A DNA stretch of 64,000 bases from Nitratireductor alexandrii (lineage in GTDB: Bacteria; Pseudomonadota; Alphaproteobacteria; Rhizobiales; Rhizobiaceae). The notes under the pieces are model-generated. The model saw nothing but the letters and a program-made list of their open reading frames with translations. It made no database searches and was not told where the DNA came from. A program made the translations under genes and the position numbers. Position 1 is the first letter of the stretch; each line of letters begins with the position of its first letter. Positions 18,492 to 29,396 of the stretch are shown here, piece after piece. The stretch is from the NCBI RefSeq assembly GCF_004000215.1, contig NZ_RBVY01000001.1, positions 1 through 64,000 of the forward strand. The letters run 5' to 3'.

Positions 18492-19358
18492 ATGTCGTCC
18501 AAGACCAACAAGATCGCCTTTCAGGGCGAGCCGGGTGCGAATTCCGACACCGCCTGCCGCAACATGTTTCCCGAGATGGAGGTGTTGCCCTGCGCGACGT
18601 TCGAGGACGCCTTCAACGCGGTCGAGACCGGTAAGGCCGACCTGGCGATGATCCCGATCGAAAACACCATCGCCGGCCGCGTCGCCGACATTCACTATCT
18701 GCTGCCGGAATCGCGGCTGCATATTGTCGGCGAGTATTTTTTGCCGATTCATTTCCAGCTGATGACGCTGCCTTCGGCCGACATCGACGACATCAAGGCC
18801 GTCTACAGCCATATTCACGCGCTGGGCCAGTGCCGCAAGGTGATCCGCCGCCACCGGTGGAAATCCGTGGTCGCCGGCGACACCGCCGGCGCGGCGCGGC
18901 TCGTCGCCGAGGAGGGCGATCCTACCTGTGCCGCGCTGGCGCCCAGGTTGGCAGCCGAGCTTTACGGGCTCAAGGTCGTCGCCGAGAACGTCGAGGACAC
19001 AGACAGCAACGTGACGCGTTTCGTCGTGCTGTCGAAGACCAAGCGCTGGGCCGAGCGCACAAGGCCCGACACCACGATGATGACCACCTTCATCTTCCGC
19101 GTGCGCAACCTGCCAGCCTCGCTCTACAAGGCGATGGGCGGGTTTGCCACCAACGGCGTCAACATGACCAAGCTGGAGAGCTACCAGCTCGGCGGCAAGT
19201 TCTTTTCGACGCTGTTTTACGCCGATGTCGAGGGCCACCCCGACGACCGCAATGTGGCACTGGCGCTTGAGGAGCTGCAGTTCTTCTCGCGCGAGGTGCG
19301 CATTCTCGGCGTCTACGAGGCCCATCCCTTCCGCGCCACCCAGAGCGAGGACGACTGA
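18492..19358 (+). CDS. pheA: Prephenate dehydratase
   Basis: 288 residues. Converts prephenate to phenylpyruvate in phenylalanine synthesis. The catalytic domain (about 8-180) starts IAFQGEPGANS and ends with the TRF motif in DSNVTRFVVL. A C-terminal ACT regulatory domain (about 200-280) contains the GVNMTKLES segment, where ESYQ stands in place of the usual ESRP. No chorismate mutase domain is fused. It lies immediately downstream of kdsB. Confidence 0.94.
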   Translation: MSSKTNKIAFQGEPGANSDTACRNMFPEMEVLPCATFEDAFNAVETGKADLAMIPIENTIAGRVADIHYLLPESRLHIVGEYFLPIHFQLMTLPSADIDDIKAVYSHIHALGQCRKVIRRHRWKSVVAGDTAGAARLVAEEGDPTCAALAPRLAAELYGLKVVAENVEDTDSNVTRFVVLSKTKRWAERTRPDTTMMTTFIFRVRNLPASLYKAMGGFATNGVNMTKLESYQLGGKFFSTLFYADVEGHPDDRNVALALEELQFFSREVRILGVYEAHPFRATQSEDD

Positions 19359-19423
19359 AGCTGGCGGCGGCCGGCGCAAGTCGTTATGCCGCTGCCTATC
19401 GGCGCCCGCTGCGCGGGTGGGCT

Positions 19424-20383
19424 TTACCCGTCGGCATCCACCCAGGCGCTGATCAGGTGGTGCGCGATCGCCATTTTCGGCGGCACCAGCACGCCGCCGG
19501 GATGCGTGCCGGCCACGATCTGGCGGGTTTCGGCGCGGCTGAACCAGCGGCAGTCCTCCAGCTCGGTCGTGTCGGCATCGATCGCCTCGGTTATCGCCTC
19601 GCCATAGCAGCCGATCATCAGCGAATGCGGGAACGGCCAGGGTTGGCTGGCGTGATAGACGACGCGGCCGATCCGGATGCCCGCCTCCTCGAAGGTTTCG
19701 CGGCGCACCGCGTTTTCGATCGTCTCTCCGGGCTCCACGAAGCCGGCCAGGCATGAATACATGCCCGGCATGAAATGCGGGCTGCGGCCCAGCAGGCAGG
19801 CGTCGCGCGTCACCGCGAGCATGATGACGACCGGGTCGGTGCGCGGAAAATGTTGCGCCCCGCAGGACGGGCAGGTTCGCTTGAAGCCGCCGTCGCGCAT
19901 TTGCGAGCCCGCGCCGCAGCGGCTGCAGAAACGATGGGTGTGGTGCCAGGCCAGCATCGCCGCGCCCTGCGCCAGCGCGCCGAGCGCGGCCGGGTCGAGC
20001 AGGCCCTGCATATAGATCGAGCGATAGTCGATCGCCTTGACCGTATCGGGAAGATCGTCGACCTCGCGGCCGGCCGGCGCCGCCATCACCGGCCCGTTCG
20101 CGTCCCATCCAAGCAGGACCGCATCGGCGAGCTTGGCGTCGAGCGCGCGCGCCTCGTCGGCGCCGTACCAGGCCGAAAAGCTTTCGCCGGCCTTTTTAAG
20201 ATGCATGCGTCCCCCGCCCATCACCATCACGCGGCAGGCGGGATCGGCAAGCGCGGTCTCGACATCGTCGTCCCTGCGGTTTTCCGACTGCCGGTCGATC
20301 GCGTTGCCGGCGAAGCCGACAAACTGGCTCGCCTCGCGTTCGGGCGCGTCGAACAAGTGAAATCCCATCAGGTCAGCTTTCAT
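19424..20383 (-). CDS. nudC: NAD(+) diphosphatase NudC
   Basis: 319 residues. Hydrolyses NAD(H) to NMN(H) and AMP; family members also remove NAD caps from RNA. An N-terminal NUDIX-like domain is followed by a zinc ribbon (CSRCG and CPSCG at about 154-172) and the Nudix box GFVEPGETIENAVRRETFEE. The NudC-specific SQPWPFPHSLM segment follows the box. It converges on pheA and lies 18 bases after the HIT gene on the same strand. Confidence 0.94.
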   Translation of the reverse strand: MKADLMGFHLFDAPEREASQFVGFAGNAIDRQSENRRDDDVETALADPACRVMVMGGGRMHLKKAGESFSAWYGADEARALDAKLADAVLLGWDANGPVMAAPAGREVDDLPDTVKAIDYRSIYMQGLLDPAALGALAQGAAMLAWHHTHRFCSRCGAGSQMRDGGFKRTCPSCGAQHFPRTDPVVIMLAVTRDACLLGRSPHFMPGMYSCLAGFVEPGETIENAVRRETFEEAGIRIGRVVYHASQPWPFPHSLMIGCYGEAITEAIDADTTELEDCRWFSRAETRQIVAGTHPGGVLVPPKMAIAHHLISAWVDADG

Positions 20384-20401
20384 TTCTGGGGTATAGGGCC
20401 G

Positions 20402-20821
20402 TTACAGCCTTTGCCGGATACACTCCACGAACTGGTGCAAATCCTCGCGGCGATAGGGTTCGCGCAAGCCATGCCCCCAGACCGGGCCGGGCCAGTTCGG
20501 GTCGCCTTCCGAGCGTGCGACGATGTGGACGTGGAGCTGCCGCACCACATTGCCGAGCGCGGCGACGTTGACCTTGGTGCATCCGGTTTGCTCCTTCAGC
20601 GCCTGACCGACCAGGTTGATCTCGAAAGTGAGCATGGTCAGGTCGAGCGGCGTCAGCTCGAACAGCTCTTCGACGCCGGTGCGGTGCGGCACCAGAACGA
20701 GCCACGGCCAGCGGCGGTCGTTCATGACGCGCAACTCGCACAGCCCGAGCCAGATCAGCGGCTCGCTCTCCGCATTCAGCCGCCGGTCCAGGATGAAACC
20801 GTGTTCTTGCCCCCGCATCAT
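20402..20821 (-). CDS. HIT-family protein
   Basis: 139 residues, a single histidine-triad domain. The motif is QLHVHIVAR, i.e. H-x-H-x near residue 97. It lacks the third His of the classical HxHxH, as do many proteobacterial members of this branch. Members hydrolyse nucleotide phosphoramidates or dinucleotides. It sits upstream of nudC and is probably cotranscribed, which fits nucleotide clean-up. The substrate is unknown. Confidence 0.85.
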   Translation of the reverse strand: MMRGQEHGFILDRRLNAESEPLIWLGLCELRVMNDRRWPWLVLVPHRTGVEELFELTPLDLTMLTFEINLVGQALKEQTGCTKVNVAALGNVVRQLHVHIVARSEGDPNWPGPVWGHGLREPYRREDLHQFVECIRQRL

Positions 20822-21053
20822 GGGCGTTTCCCCGATCTGGTTGTCCGAAGGCTAGAACCGTTCATCGTCAAATGGAAGCGGTTTGATGGGCAGGTTTTTT
20901 GGCTCCGGCCGGTGAAAAACCGCGTTGGGAAAGGCAAGGCGGCGGGGGATCGCCATCGTTTGCGCGCATTGCGCGCGCGTCCGTGGGTCCCGCGCGTCAT
21001 CGTGCGTTGCCATGTTGCGGCCCCTTGCATTTGCCCGCGCAATTGACGATATG

Positions 21054-21160
21054 GGGCGTGGGAGGTTGGTGGTGGACGAGCCACTCGCCAACCGGGTCAG
21101 GTCCGGAAGGAAGCAGCCCTAACGAGCCACGGCACGGGTCATCGTGCCAGCCTCCCACCT
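21054..21160 (+). ncRNA. ffs: Signal recognition particle RNA (4.5S, small bacterial type)
   Basis: The conserved apical domain CAGGTCCGGAAGGAAGCAG is present at about 21098-21116. The ends pair (GTGGGAGG at 21058-21065 with CCTCCCAC at 21150-21157), giving the single long hairpin of the small SRP RNA, about 107 nt. The RNA binds Ffh and targets nascent membrane proteins to FtsY. Location just upstream of dnaX is common in this order. The exact ends are estimated from the pairing. Confidence 0.95.
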
Positions 21161-21295
21161 CACCGTTGCGCTCCAGGGCCAATCGACATTTCGAGTTCGG
21201 GCGCGGCGCGGCATTGACGCCGCCAACCCGCCGCGCGAGATTTGAGCGGACCGGGCGTCCATGATCCGGGCAGTCAGACGGAGCGACATCGAGCC

Positions 21296-23101
21296 ATGAG
21301 CGAGGCCGGCGCAGGCGACAGCAGGGAGCGTGCCTATCGCGTGCTCGCCCGGAAGTACCGGCCGCATGATTTTCAGGATCTGATCGGCCAGGAGCCGATG
21401 GTGCGCACGCTGACCAACGCATTCGCCAGCGGGCGCATCGCCCAGGCCTGGATGCTGACGGGGGTGCGCGGGGTCGGCAAGACCACGACGGCGCGCATTC
21501 TGGCCCGCGCCCTCAATTATAAGACCGAGGCGACCGACCGGCCCTCGATCGACCTCGCCCAACCCGGCGAGCACTGCCAGGCGATCATGGAAGGCCGGCA
21601 TGTCGACGTCATCGAGATGGACGCCGCCTCGCATACCGGCATCGACGATATCCGCGAAATCATCGAGCAGGTCCGCTACGCCCCCGTGTCGGCGCGTTAC
21701 AAGGTCTATATCATCGACGAGGTCCACATGCTGTCGACGCAGGCCTTCAACGGCCTGCTCAAGACGCTCGAGGAGCCGCCGCCGCATGTGAAGTTTATCT
21801 TCGCCACCACCGAGATCCGCAAGGTGCCGATCACGGTCCTGTCGCGCTGCCAGCGTTTCGATCTGCGCCGCATCGACGCGGGCGTGCTGGTGGAGCATCT
21901 GCGCGGGATCGCCGCCAAGGAGGAGATCGCCGTCGAGGACGAGGCGCTGGCGATGATCACCCGTGCAGCCGAGGGCTCCGCGCGCGATGCGCTGTCGATC
22001 TTCGACCAGGCGATCGCCCACAGCGCCGGCGCGGTGACGGCGGCGACGGTGCGCGACATGTTGGGCCTGGCCGACCGCGCCCGCGTCATCGACCTGTTCG
22101 AACGGCTTATGCAGGGCGACATCGCCGCGGCGCTGGCCGAGTTCCGCGCCCAGTACGACGCCGGCGCCGATCCGGCCGCCGTGTTGACCGACCTTGCCGA
22201 GTTCACCCATCTCGTCACCCGGTTGCGTTTCGTTCCCGAGGCCGCCGACGACGCCGCCCTGACCGAGGACGAGCGCGTGCGCGGGCCGAAATTGGCCTCG
22301 GATCTGTCGGTGCGGATATTGTCCAGGGCCTGGCAGATGCTCCTGAAGGGCATTCCCGAGGTGCAGGCCTCCAGCCGCCCGGTCAGCGCCGGCGAAATGG
22401 TGCTGATCCGCATGGCGCATGCCGCCGATTTGCCGACGCTTGACGAGGTGCTCAAGCGCGCCGACGACGGCGCCGAGCCCGCACCGGCCGGCGGACCCGC
22501 CCGCCGCACGTCCGCGCCGGGGCCGGGCGCCGGCGCGCGCGCGGTGTCCGCGCCCGTTGCGCTCGCCTCGGGCAATGGCGGCGGCGGCGCGACCATGCGG
22601 CTGGCTGCGACGACGCCGGAAGCGGCAATTCAGCCGCACCAAAGCCATCCCGCACCGGCCGAGACCGCGCAGCCCGAGCCGCGCATCGCCTCGCTGGCCG
22701 ACATCGCCGCGCTGGCCGACAGCAATCGCGACCTGGCCTTCAAGGTGCTGGTCAAACGTTGCGTGCGGCCTGTCAGGATCGAGCCGGGCCGGCTCGAGGT
22801 CAGCCTGACCGACGACGCGCCGAAGACGTTGCTGGGCGACATCACCTCTCGCCTGCAGCAATGGACCGGCCGGCGCTGGATCGTGTCCTTGTCGCGCGAA
22901 CGCGGCGACGACACGATGGCCGAGAAGGAGGCCAGCCGGCGCGAAAGCGCCATTCTCGATGCGCGCGCAGACCCCGAGGTCGCGGCGATCCTGGCCCGTT
23001 TTCCCGGCGCCCGCATCATCGACGTGCGCATCCCCGATGCGGTCGCGGCGGACGAACCCATGGTCGAACCGGCGCCGGACGCCGACGAAGACGACAGCTG
23101 A
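21296..23101 (+). CDS. dnaX: DNA polymerase III subunits gamma/tau
   Basis: 601 residues. Clamp-loader ATPase of the replisome. AAA+ domain: Walker [10 protein letters not shown] near residue 50, Walker B IIDEVHML, sensor 1 region IFATTE and arginine-finger region [10 protein letters not shown]. The zinc-module region keeps only one cysteine (GEHCQAI), where E. coli has four. An Ala/Pro/Gly-rich linker (about 385-450) leads to a tau-like C-terminal domain. No A-rich slippery site for programmed frameshifting was noticed. The start at 21296 leaves a short N-terminal arm before [10 protein letters not shown]. ybaB follows after 16 bases. Confidence 0.95.
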   Translation: MSEAGAGDSRERAYRVLARKYRPHDFQDLIGQEPMVRTLTNAFASGRIAQAWMLTGVRGVGKTTTARILARALNYKTEATDRPSIDLAQPGEHCQAIMEGRHVDVIEMDAASHTGIDDIREIIEQVRYAPVSARYKVYIIDEVHMLSTQAFNGLLKTLEEPPPHVKFIFATTEIRKVPITVLSRCQRFDLRRIDAGVLVEHLRGIAAKEEIAVEDEALAMITRAAEGSARDALSIFDQAIAHSAGAVTAATVRDMLGLADRARVIDLFERLMQGDIAAALAEFRAQYDAGADPAAVLTDLAEFTHLVTRLRFVPEAADDAALTEDERVRGPKLASDLSVRILSRAWQMLLKGIPEVQASSRPVSAGEMVLIRMAHAADLPTLDEVLKRADDGAEPAPAGGPARRTSAPGPGAGARAVSAPVALASGNGGGGATMRLAATTPEAAIQPHQSHPAPAETAQPEPRIASLADIAALADSNRDLAFKVLVKRCVRPVRIEPGRLEVSLTDDAPKTLLGDITSRLQQWTGRRWIVSLSRERGDDTMAEKEASRRESAILDARADPEVAAILARFPGARIIDVRIPDAVAADEPMVEPAPDADEDDS

Positions 23102-23117
23102 ACACGAGGACAGTGCA

Positions 23118-23441
23118 ATGAAGGATCTGATGGGCCTGATGGGCAAGGCCAAGGAAATGCAGGCCAAGTTCGAGGCCATGCAGCAGGAGATCGCCGAGCT
23201 CGAGGCATCCGGGCAGTCGGGTGGCGGCTTGGTCAACGTCACGCTTTCTGGCAAGGGCGAGATGAAGCAGCTCAAGATCGACCCGTCCCTGTTCAAGGAG
23301 GACGATGTCGAGATTCTGGAAGACCTGATCCTGGCCGCGCACAATGACGCCAAGGCCAAGGCCGAGGCGTTGATGCAGGAAAAGACCAAGGAACTGACCG
23401 CCGGCCTGCCGATCCCGCCCGGTTTCAAGCTGCCGTTCTAG
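23118..23441 (+). CDS. YbaB/EbfC-family nucleoid-associated protein
   Basis: 107 residues. Small dimeric DNA-binding protein. The N-terminal helix [20 protein letters not shown], the [20 protein letters not shown] sheet and the C-terminal helix match the family along its whole length. The dnaX-ybaB arrangement is conserved across bacteria; the usual third partner recR is 3.3 kb away on the other strand here. The ATG follows ACGAGGACAGTGCA. Confidence 0.93.
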   Translation: MKDLMGLMGKAKEMQAKFEAMQQEIAELEASGQSGGGLVNVTLSGKGEMKQLKIDPSLFKEDDVEILEDLILAAHNDAKAKAEALMQEKTKELTAGLPIPPGFKLPF

Positions 23442-23529
23442 ATCGGCGCCCGGCCGGGCACGGGGTGGCTTGGTCGTCCTTGCCCGATCCGCCCTGGTAT
23501 CCGCCCGCGCTGGCCCCCATATCCGTGCC

Positions 23530-24531
<1,002 letters not shown>

Positions 24532-24563
24532 GGAATGCGCGGCGCGACGTCACGGAGGGGACG

Positions 24564-25409
24564 GTGACGGCCGGCATTCCGGAGGACCGCGGGCTCGATC
24601 TCGACGCCTATTTCCGCCGTATCTCCTATCATGGCGAGCGCGCGGCGACGTTGGCGGTGCTGCGGCAGCTTCATTGTCTGCATCCCCAGGCGATCGCTTT
24701 CGAAAATCTCGATCCGCTGCTCGGCCGGCCGGTGAAGCTGGATCTGGCTTCTGTGCAGGACAAGCTCGTCCGCTCGAGGCGCGGCGGTTATTGTTTCGAG
24801 CACAACCTTCTGTTCTGGCGGGTGCTTTCCGCGCTCGGCTTTCAGGTGACGGGGCTCGCCGCCCGGGTGATGTGGGGCCAGCCGGACGAAACCGCGATCC
24901 CGCGCGCGCATATGCTTTTGCGCATCGCGCTCGACGGCGAGACCTGGCTTGCCGATGTCGGCTTCGGCCGTATGACCCTGACCGCGCCGTTGCGCCTTGC
25001 CGCGGGCGTGGTCCAGTCGACCCCGCACGAGGACTACCGCATCGTCGATGGTGGCGATCATTTCCGCCTGCAGGCCGCGGTCGACGGCGACTGGCGTCCC
25101 GTCTACCATTTCGACCTGCAGCGGCAGCAGCCGATCGACTACCGGGTCACCAGCTATTATATGGCGACCCATCCCCAATCGCATTTCACCTGGACGATCA
25201 TGGCGGCCCGGCCGACGCGCGACGGGCGTTTTACCCTGTCGAACGACCGCCTGACCTTCCGCGGGCACGACGGCGCCGTCCGCCAGCGCCGGCTGGAATC
25301 GATTGACGATTTCGTCGAAACGTTCCGAACCGATTTCGGCGTCGAAGTCCCCGACCGGGCCGGTTTTGCCGCGCGCGTCAAGGCAACCGGCATCCTGAAA
25401 GACGCTTAG
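24564..25409 (+). CDS. nat: Arylamine N-acetyltransferase
   Basis: 281 residues. Transfers acetyl from acetyl-CoA to arylamines or hydrazines. The catalytic triad is visible: Cys77 in RGGYCFEHN, His116 in RAHMLLRI and Asp131 in LADVGFGRM. The GTG start is chosen because GGAGGGGAC lies directly upstream, and the family sequence LDLDAYFRRI follows within ten residues. It may be cotranscribed with the preceding flavin monooxygenase, suggesting shared xenobiotic processing, which is inference only. Confidence 0.92.
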   Translation: MTAGIPEDRGLDLDAYFRRISYHGERAATLAVLRQLHCLHPQAIAFENLDPLLGRPVKLDLASVQDKLVRSRRGGYCFEHNLLFWRVLSALGFQVTGLAARVMWGQPDETAIPRAHMLLRIALDGETWLADVGFGRMTLTAPLRLAAGVVQSTPHEDYRIVDGGDHFRLQAAVDGDWRPVYHFDLQRQQPIDYRVTSYYMATHPQSHFTWTIMAARPTRDGRFTLSNDRLTFRGHDGAVRQRRLESIDDFVETFRTDFGVEVPDRAGFAARVKATGILKDA

Positions 25410-25512
25410 GGCGTTTCCAGGCGAAGCGGACAGCGGTTCGCCGCTCAAAAAAGCGTCGAAATAGTAAGGTGGAGTCGGTCTGCGGTTCCGTAACAGGCAG
25501 AACGGCCCTGGC

Positions 25513-26742
25513 TCAGCGCAGCGCCCGCACCAGCCCGGCATCGGGAAAGCAGGTCGGCGCGCGGCCGTTTTTCGTCTGCCAGGCCCCGATCGAGCGGCGC
25601 GTCTTGAAACCGGCCAGCCCGTCGGCGCCGCCGACATCGTGGCCGAGCCGTTCCAGCCCGCTCTGCATCGCGGCGATGTCAGCCCGGTTCAGCCGGTCGA
25701 TCGCCGTCCAGCCGCCGGCAAAGCGGCGGTCGCCATAGGCGATGCGGTCGCCGGCATGGCCGACGAATAGCGCGTAGACGTCGCTCTCATTATACTGTTT
25801 CAGCACGTAGAAATTGGGCGTGACGATGAAGGCGGGGCCGAAGCGGCCGGCCGGCATCATCAGATAGCCCTCGCCGTCGCGTTCGTGCGCGGGAAACGGC
25901 TTGCCACCGACGCGCTTGATGCCCATCGCCGCCCAGTCGGCGATCCGCCGGCCGCGGTCCGGTCCTTCGAGCGCGCAGGACACGTCCCGCGGCACCGTCA
26001 CCTCGAACCCCCAGTCGCGCCCCCGCACCCATCCGTGCGCGTCGAGATAGCGCGCGATCGAGGCCAGCGTATCGGGCTCGGAATTCCAGATATCGGCGCG
26101 CCCGTCGCCGTCGCCGTCGGCGGCGAATTTCAGATAGGAGCTCGGCAGGAATTGCGGCTGGCCGAGCGCGCCGGCCCAGGACGATTTCATGCTGCGCGGG
26201 TTGATCTGGTTGCGGTCGGCCAGAACGAGCGCGGCCAGCACCTCGGTGCGGAACATCTCCTTGCGCGTCGACAGGAACGCCTTGGTGGCCAGAACCTGGA
26301 ACGCGTCGTGCGGGATCTTTGCCCGGCCGAAGCCGGATTCGCGGCCCCAGATCGCGAGAATGATTCCGGCCGGCACGCCGTGGCGCTTTTCGATCGCCGC
26401 GAGCGTGCCGCGATGCCGCTTGAGCCGTGCCCGCCCGCCGGCGGTGACGCCGCGCACGGTGTTTTCGTTGAAATAGGCGGCCGGCGAGCGGAATTCGGCC
26501 TGATGCTGCGCCACAGGCGCCTTCTTGCCGGGCAGGACGAGATCGGGCAGGTCGAGATTGGGCGAGACGCCGGCAAAGGCGGCCTCGAAGGTGGCGCGCG
26601 ACACGCCGTTGGCCTTGGCGGTCGGCCACAGATCGGCGTCGAGCCAGGCGCGGAACTGTTTTTCGACCGAGGACGCGCCCGCCGGCACTGTCGCCAGAAG
26701 CAGCGCGGCGGCGAGGATGGCAAGGCGGCGCAGGCGTGTCAT
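25513..26742 (-). CDS. Lytic murein transglycosylase, MltB type, with C-terminal peptidoglycan-binding domain
   Basis: 409 residues. Cleaves the glycan strand of peptidoglycan to a 1,6-anhydro product. A signal peptide (about residues 1-23) exports it. The SLT_2 catalytic domain has the general acid Glu135 in IWGRESGFGR and later landmarks KSSWAGALGQPQFLPSSY and DGDGRADIW. A C-terminal PG_binding_1-like module (about 345-405, RADIAAMQSGLERLGHDVGG) follows. The start at 26742 has AGGAAA at good spacing. recR is 25 bases upstream on the same strand. Confidence 0.92.
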   Translation of the reverse strand: MTRLRRLAILAAALLLATVPAGASSVEKQFRAWLDADLWPTAKANGVSRATFEAAFAGVSPNLDLPDLVLPGKKAPVAQHQAEFRSPAAYFNENTVRGVTAGGRARLKRHRGTLAAIEKRHGVPAGIILAIWGRESGFGRAKIPHDAFQVLATKAFLSTRKEMFRTEVLAALVLADRNQINPRSMKSSWAGALGQPQFLPSSYLKFAADGDGDGRADIWNSEPDTLASIARYLDAHGWVRGRDWGFEVTVPRDVSCALEGPDRGRRIADWAAMGIKRVGGKPFPAHERDGEGYLMMPAGRFGPAFIVTPNFYVLKQYNESDVYALFVGHAGDRIAYGDRRFAGGWTAIDRLNRADIAAMQSGLERLGHDVGGADGLAGFKTRRSIGAWQTKNGRAPTCFPDAGLVRALR

Positions 26743-26767
26743 GTCGGTTTCCTGGGCAAACAATGCG

Positions 26768-27373
26768 TCAAAATGTGGTTCTCGACTTCAGCGCCGCCGC
26801 GAGCGTTCCCTCGTCGAGATAGTCGAGCTCGCCGCCGACCGGCACGCCGTGGGCAAGCCGCGTCACCTTGACCCCGAGCCCGTCCAGCTGGTCGGTGATG
26901 TAGTGCGCGGTCGTCTGGCCTTCCACCGTGGCGTTGACGGCCAGGATCAGTTCGCCGATCTCGCCGCCCGCGACGCGGTCCACCAGCGCCTTGATATTGA
27001 GATCCTCGGGGCCGACGCCGTCGAGCGGCGACAGCGTGCCGCCGAGCACATGGTAGCGCGCGTTGATCGCGCCGGCGCGCTCCAGTGCCCAAAGATCGGC
27101 GACGTCCTCGACCACGATCAGCGTTGCCGGGTCGCGGCGCGCGTCGGTGCACACCGTGCACGGGTCGCTGGTATCGACATTGCCGCAGGTCGAACAGATG
27201 CGCACCGTGTCGACCGCCTCTGCCATGGCCGCCGCCAGCGGCTCCAGAAGCTGCTCCTTCTTCTTGATCAGGTGAAGGGCGGCGCGCCGCGCCGAGCGCG
27301 GGCCGAGGCCGGGCACCTTGGCCAGCAACTGGATCAGGCGTTCGATTTCGGGGCCGGCGATTCGCTTCGACAT
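26768..27373 (-). CDS. recR: Recombination mediator RecR
   Basis: 201 residues. Works with RecF and RecO to load RecA on gapped DNA. The helix-hairpin-helix region is [16 protein letters not shown]. The zinc finger has four cysteines in [16 protein letters not shown] (about 60-75). The Toprim domain begins [14 protein letters not shown] and contains [15 protein letters not shown]. Length is standard. It is not next to dnaX-ybaB, unlike in many bacteria. Confidence 0.96.
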   Translation of the reverse strand: MSKRIAGPEIERLIQLLAKVPGLGPRSARRAALHLIKKKEQLLEPLAAAMAEAVDTVRICSTCGNVDTSDPCTVCTDARRDPATLIVVEDVADLWALERAGAINARYHVLGGTLSPLDGVGPEDLNIKALVDRVAGGEIGELILAVNATVEGQTTAHYITDQLDGLGVKVTRLAHGVPVGGELDYLDEGTLAAALKSRTTF

Positions 27374-27430
27374 GGCGCATGTCTACGTGCAATCCGGCCG
27401 CGATTGAAGCGCCGAGCGCGGCAAAAGCGT

Positions 27431-28684
27431 TCAATCGTCGCCGTCGACCACGCGCAGCCGCAGCGAGCCGGTCTTGGATTCGGCCATCTTGGGCGGGCTG
27501 CTGCCGTCGGCCTCCGCCGCCCCGCCGTCGCCCGCGCCCAGTTCCAGCGCCTCGATCTTCTCGCCGCGCCTGGTCACCTTCTCCGTCGAGGTCAGAATCA
27601 GGTCGAGATCGCGATTGGCTTGTGAGAAATGCGTCTGCAGTTTGCGCACCCGTTCGTCGAGCCGCCCCACATCCAGCATCAGCCGCGCCACCTCGCCCTG
27701 GATCAGATGCGCCTGCTCGCGCATGCGCGCATCCTTCAGCACTGCCTGGATGACCTGGATCGACAGCATCAGCAGCGACGGCGACACGATCACGATGCGA
27801 GCGCGGTGGGCGCGCTGCACCAGCGCCTCGAAATTTTCGTGGATCTCGGCGAAGATCGATTCCGACGGCACGAACATGAAGGCCGTGTCCTGGGTCTCGC
27901 CCTGGATCAGATAGCGTTCGGAAATCGCCTTGATATGCACGTCGATGTCGCGGCGGAAGGCTTGCGCGGCCTGTTTTTCGGCCTCCGGGCTTTCGGTTTC
28001 TCCGGCCGCGCGGATCGCATTCCACGATTCCAGCGGGAATTTGGCGTCGATCACCAGCGACGGCGCGCCGTTCGGCATCTTGACCAGACAGTCCGGCCGG
28101 TTGCCGTTCGACAGCGTCGCCTGGAATTCATAGGCGCCCGACGGCAGTCCGTCGGCCACGATCGCCTCCATGCGCGACTGGCCGAACGCGCCGCGCGTCT
28201 GCTTGTTGGCCAGGATCTGCTGCAATTGCACGACCTGGCCGGCTAGAGACTGGATATTGCCCTGGGCGGTGTCGATCACGGCCAGCCGCTCCTGCAGCTT
28301 GGCCAGGCTTTCGTGCGTGGCGCGGGCCTGCTGGCTCATCGACTGGCCGAGCCGGCCGGTCATCGTGTCGAGCCGTTCGGAGATCGCCTTGTTGAGTTCG
28401 CCCTGCCTGGACCCGAACACCTCGGCGATGGTCGCCATCCGGCCCTGCATTTCCGATTGCGCGCGCGTGATCTCGGCCATGCGCGCCTCCGCCTCGCGGG
28501 CTGCCGCGGCCGCGTCCGCCGCAGCTCTTGCACGCGTGCGCGCCGCACGCATCAGCGTCGCGACAAGCAGGACGATCAGGACCAGGATCAATCCCGCGCC
28601 GGCCAGCAGCGCGTGCGCGACGGTCAACGTGGCCTCGCCGAACAGAAACAGTGGCTGGGACAGGAGCGGCGTGATCGGGTCCAT
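27431..28684 (-). CDS. rmuC: DNA recombination protein RmuC
   Basis: 417 residues. One N-terminal membrane helix (about 20-45) is followed by a long coiled coil (about 48-150) and the RmuC nuclease-like domain. Landmarks are VIDAKFPLESWNAIRAAGE, QDTAFMFVPSESIFAEIHE and RIVIVSPSLLMLSIQVIQA. RmuC limits inversions at short repeats in E. coli. It is divergent from def and 57 bases upstream of recR on the same strand. Confidence 0.92.
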   Translation of the reverse strand: MDPITPLLSQPLFLFGEATLTVAHALLAGAGLILVLIVLLVATLMRAARTRARAAADAAAAAREAEARMAEITRAQSEMQGRMATIAEVFGSRQGELNKAISERLDTMTGRLGQSMSQQARATHESLAKLQERLAVIDTAQGNIQSLAGQVVQLQQILANKQTRGAFGQSRMEAIVADGLPSGAYEFQATLSNGNRPDCLVKMPNGAPSLVIDAKFPLESWNAIRAAGETESPEAEKQAAQAFRRDIDVHIKAISERYLIQGETQDTAFMFVPSESIFAEIHENFEALVQRAHRARIVIVSPSLLMLSIQVIQAVLKDARMREQAHLIQGEVARLMLDVGRLDERVRKLQTHFSQANRDLDLILTSTEKVTRRGEKIEALELGAGDGGAAEADGSSPPKMAESKTGSLRLRVVDGDD

Positions 28685-28785
28685 CCCGCCATCCTAGTCG
28701 ATTCGTTTGCGTCGCATAAGATCAAAACAGGAACATTGGCTAAGATGGAGTTGACGCTCACACGACCACCGATTACCTGAAGACC

Positions 28786-29316
28786 ATGTCGATCAAGCCA
28801 CTCGTTTTCCTGCCCGATCCCGTCCTGCGCCAGGTTTCCAAGCCCGTGGAGCGGGTGGACGAGACTGTCCGGGCGCTTGCCGACGACATGCTGGAGACGA
28901 TGTACGAGGCGCCGGGCATCGGCCTGGCGGCGATCCAGGTCGGCGAGCCGCTGCGCCTGCTTGTCATCGATCTGTCCAAGGAGGACGAGCCGCGCGCACC
29001 GCAGATCTTCATCAATCCCGAAATCGTCGCCTCGGTCGACGAGCGCTCGGTCTACGAGGAAGGCTGTTTGTCGATTCCCGACTATTACGCCGAGGTCGAG
29101 CGGCCGGCTGCGGTGACCGTGGACTATGTCGACATCGACGGCAACAAGCGTCAGGTCGATGCTGACGGGCTGCTTGCGACCTGTCTTCAACACGAGATCG
29201 ACCATCTCAACGGCGTTCTGTTCATCGACCATCTGTCCAGGCTGAAGCGCGACATGGTGGTCAAGAAGTTCAAAAAGATCGCTCGGGACAAGCCGCCGTC
29301 GCGGATGGCGGGGTAG
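28786..29316 (+). CDS. def: Peptide deformylase
   Basis: 176 residues. Removes the formyl group from nascent N-terminal Met. All three metal/active-site motifs are intact: GIGLAAIQ (44-51), EGCLS with Cys94, and HEIDH with His136, Glu137 and His140. It is followed by fmt, the enzyme that adds the formyl group, in the conserved def-fmt order. Confidence 0.97.
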   Translation: MSIKPLVFLPDPVLRQVSKPVERVDETVRALADDMLETMYEAPGIGLAAIQVGEPLRLLVIDLSKEDEPRAPQIFINPEIVASVDERSVYEEGCLSIPDYYAEVERPAAVTVDYVDIDGNKRQVDADGLLATCLQHEIDHLNGVLFIDHLSRLKRDMVVKKFKKIARDKPPSRMAG

Positions 29317-29396
29317 GGCAGCTTGATCTTGCCGCGCCAACCCGTTTGAAGCGGGGTGGTGCGCGCGTCCCTTGGTCCTGCAACGGGTAGTCCGAC

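Noticed and set aside
18825-18845. Possible second start within pheA
   Set aside because: The upstream catalytic domain is complete and conserved from 18492.
21119-23428. 769-codon minus-strand frame opposite dnaX and ybaB
   Set aside because: Antisense to two well-supported genes, with low-complexity composition.
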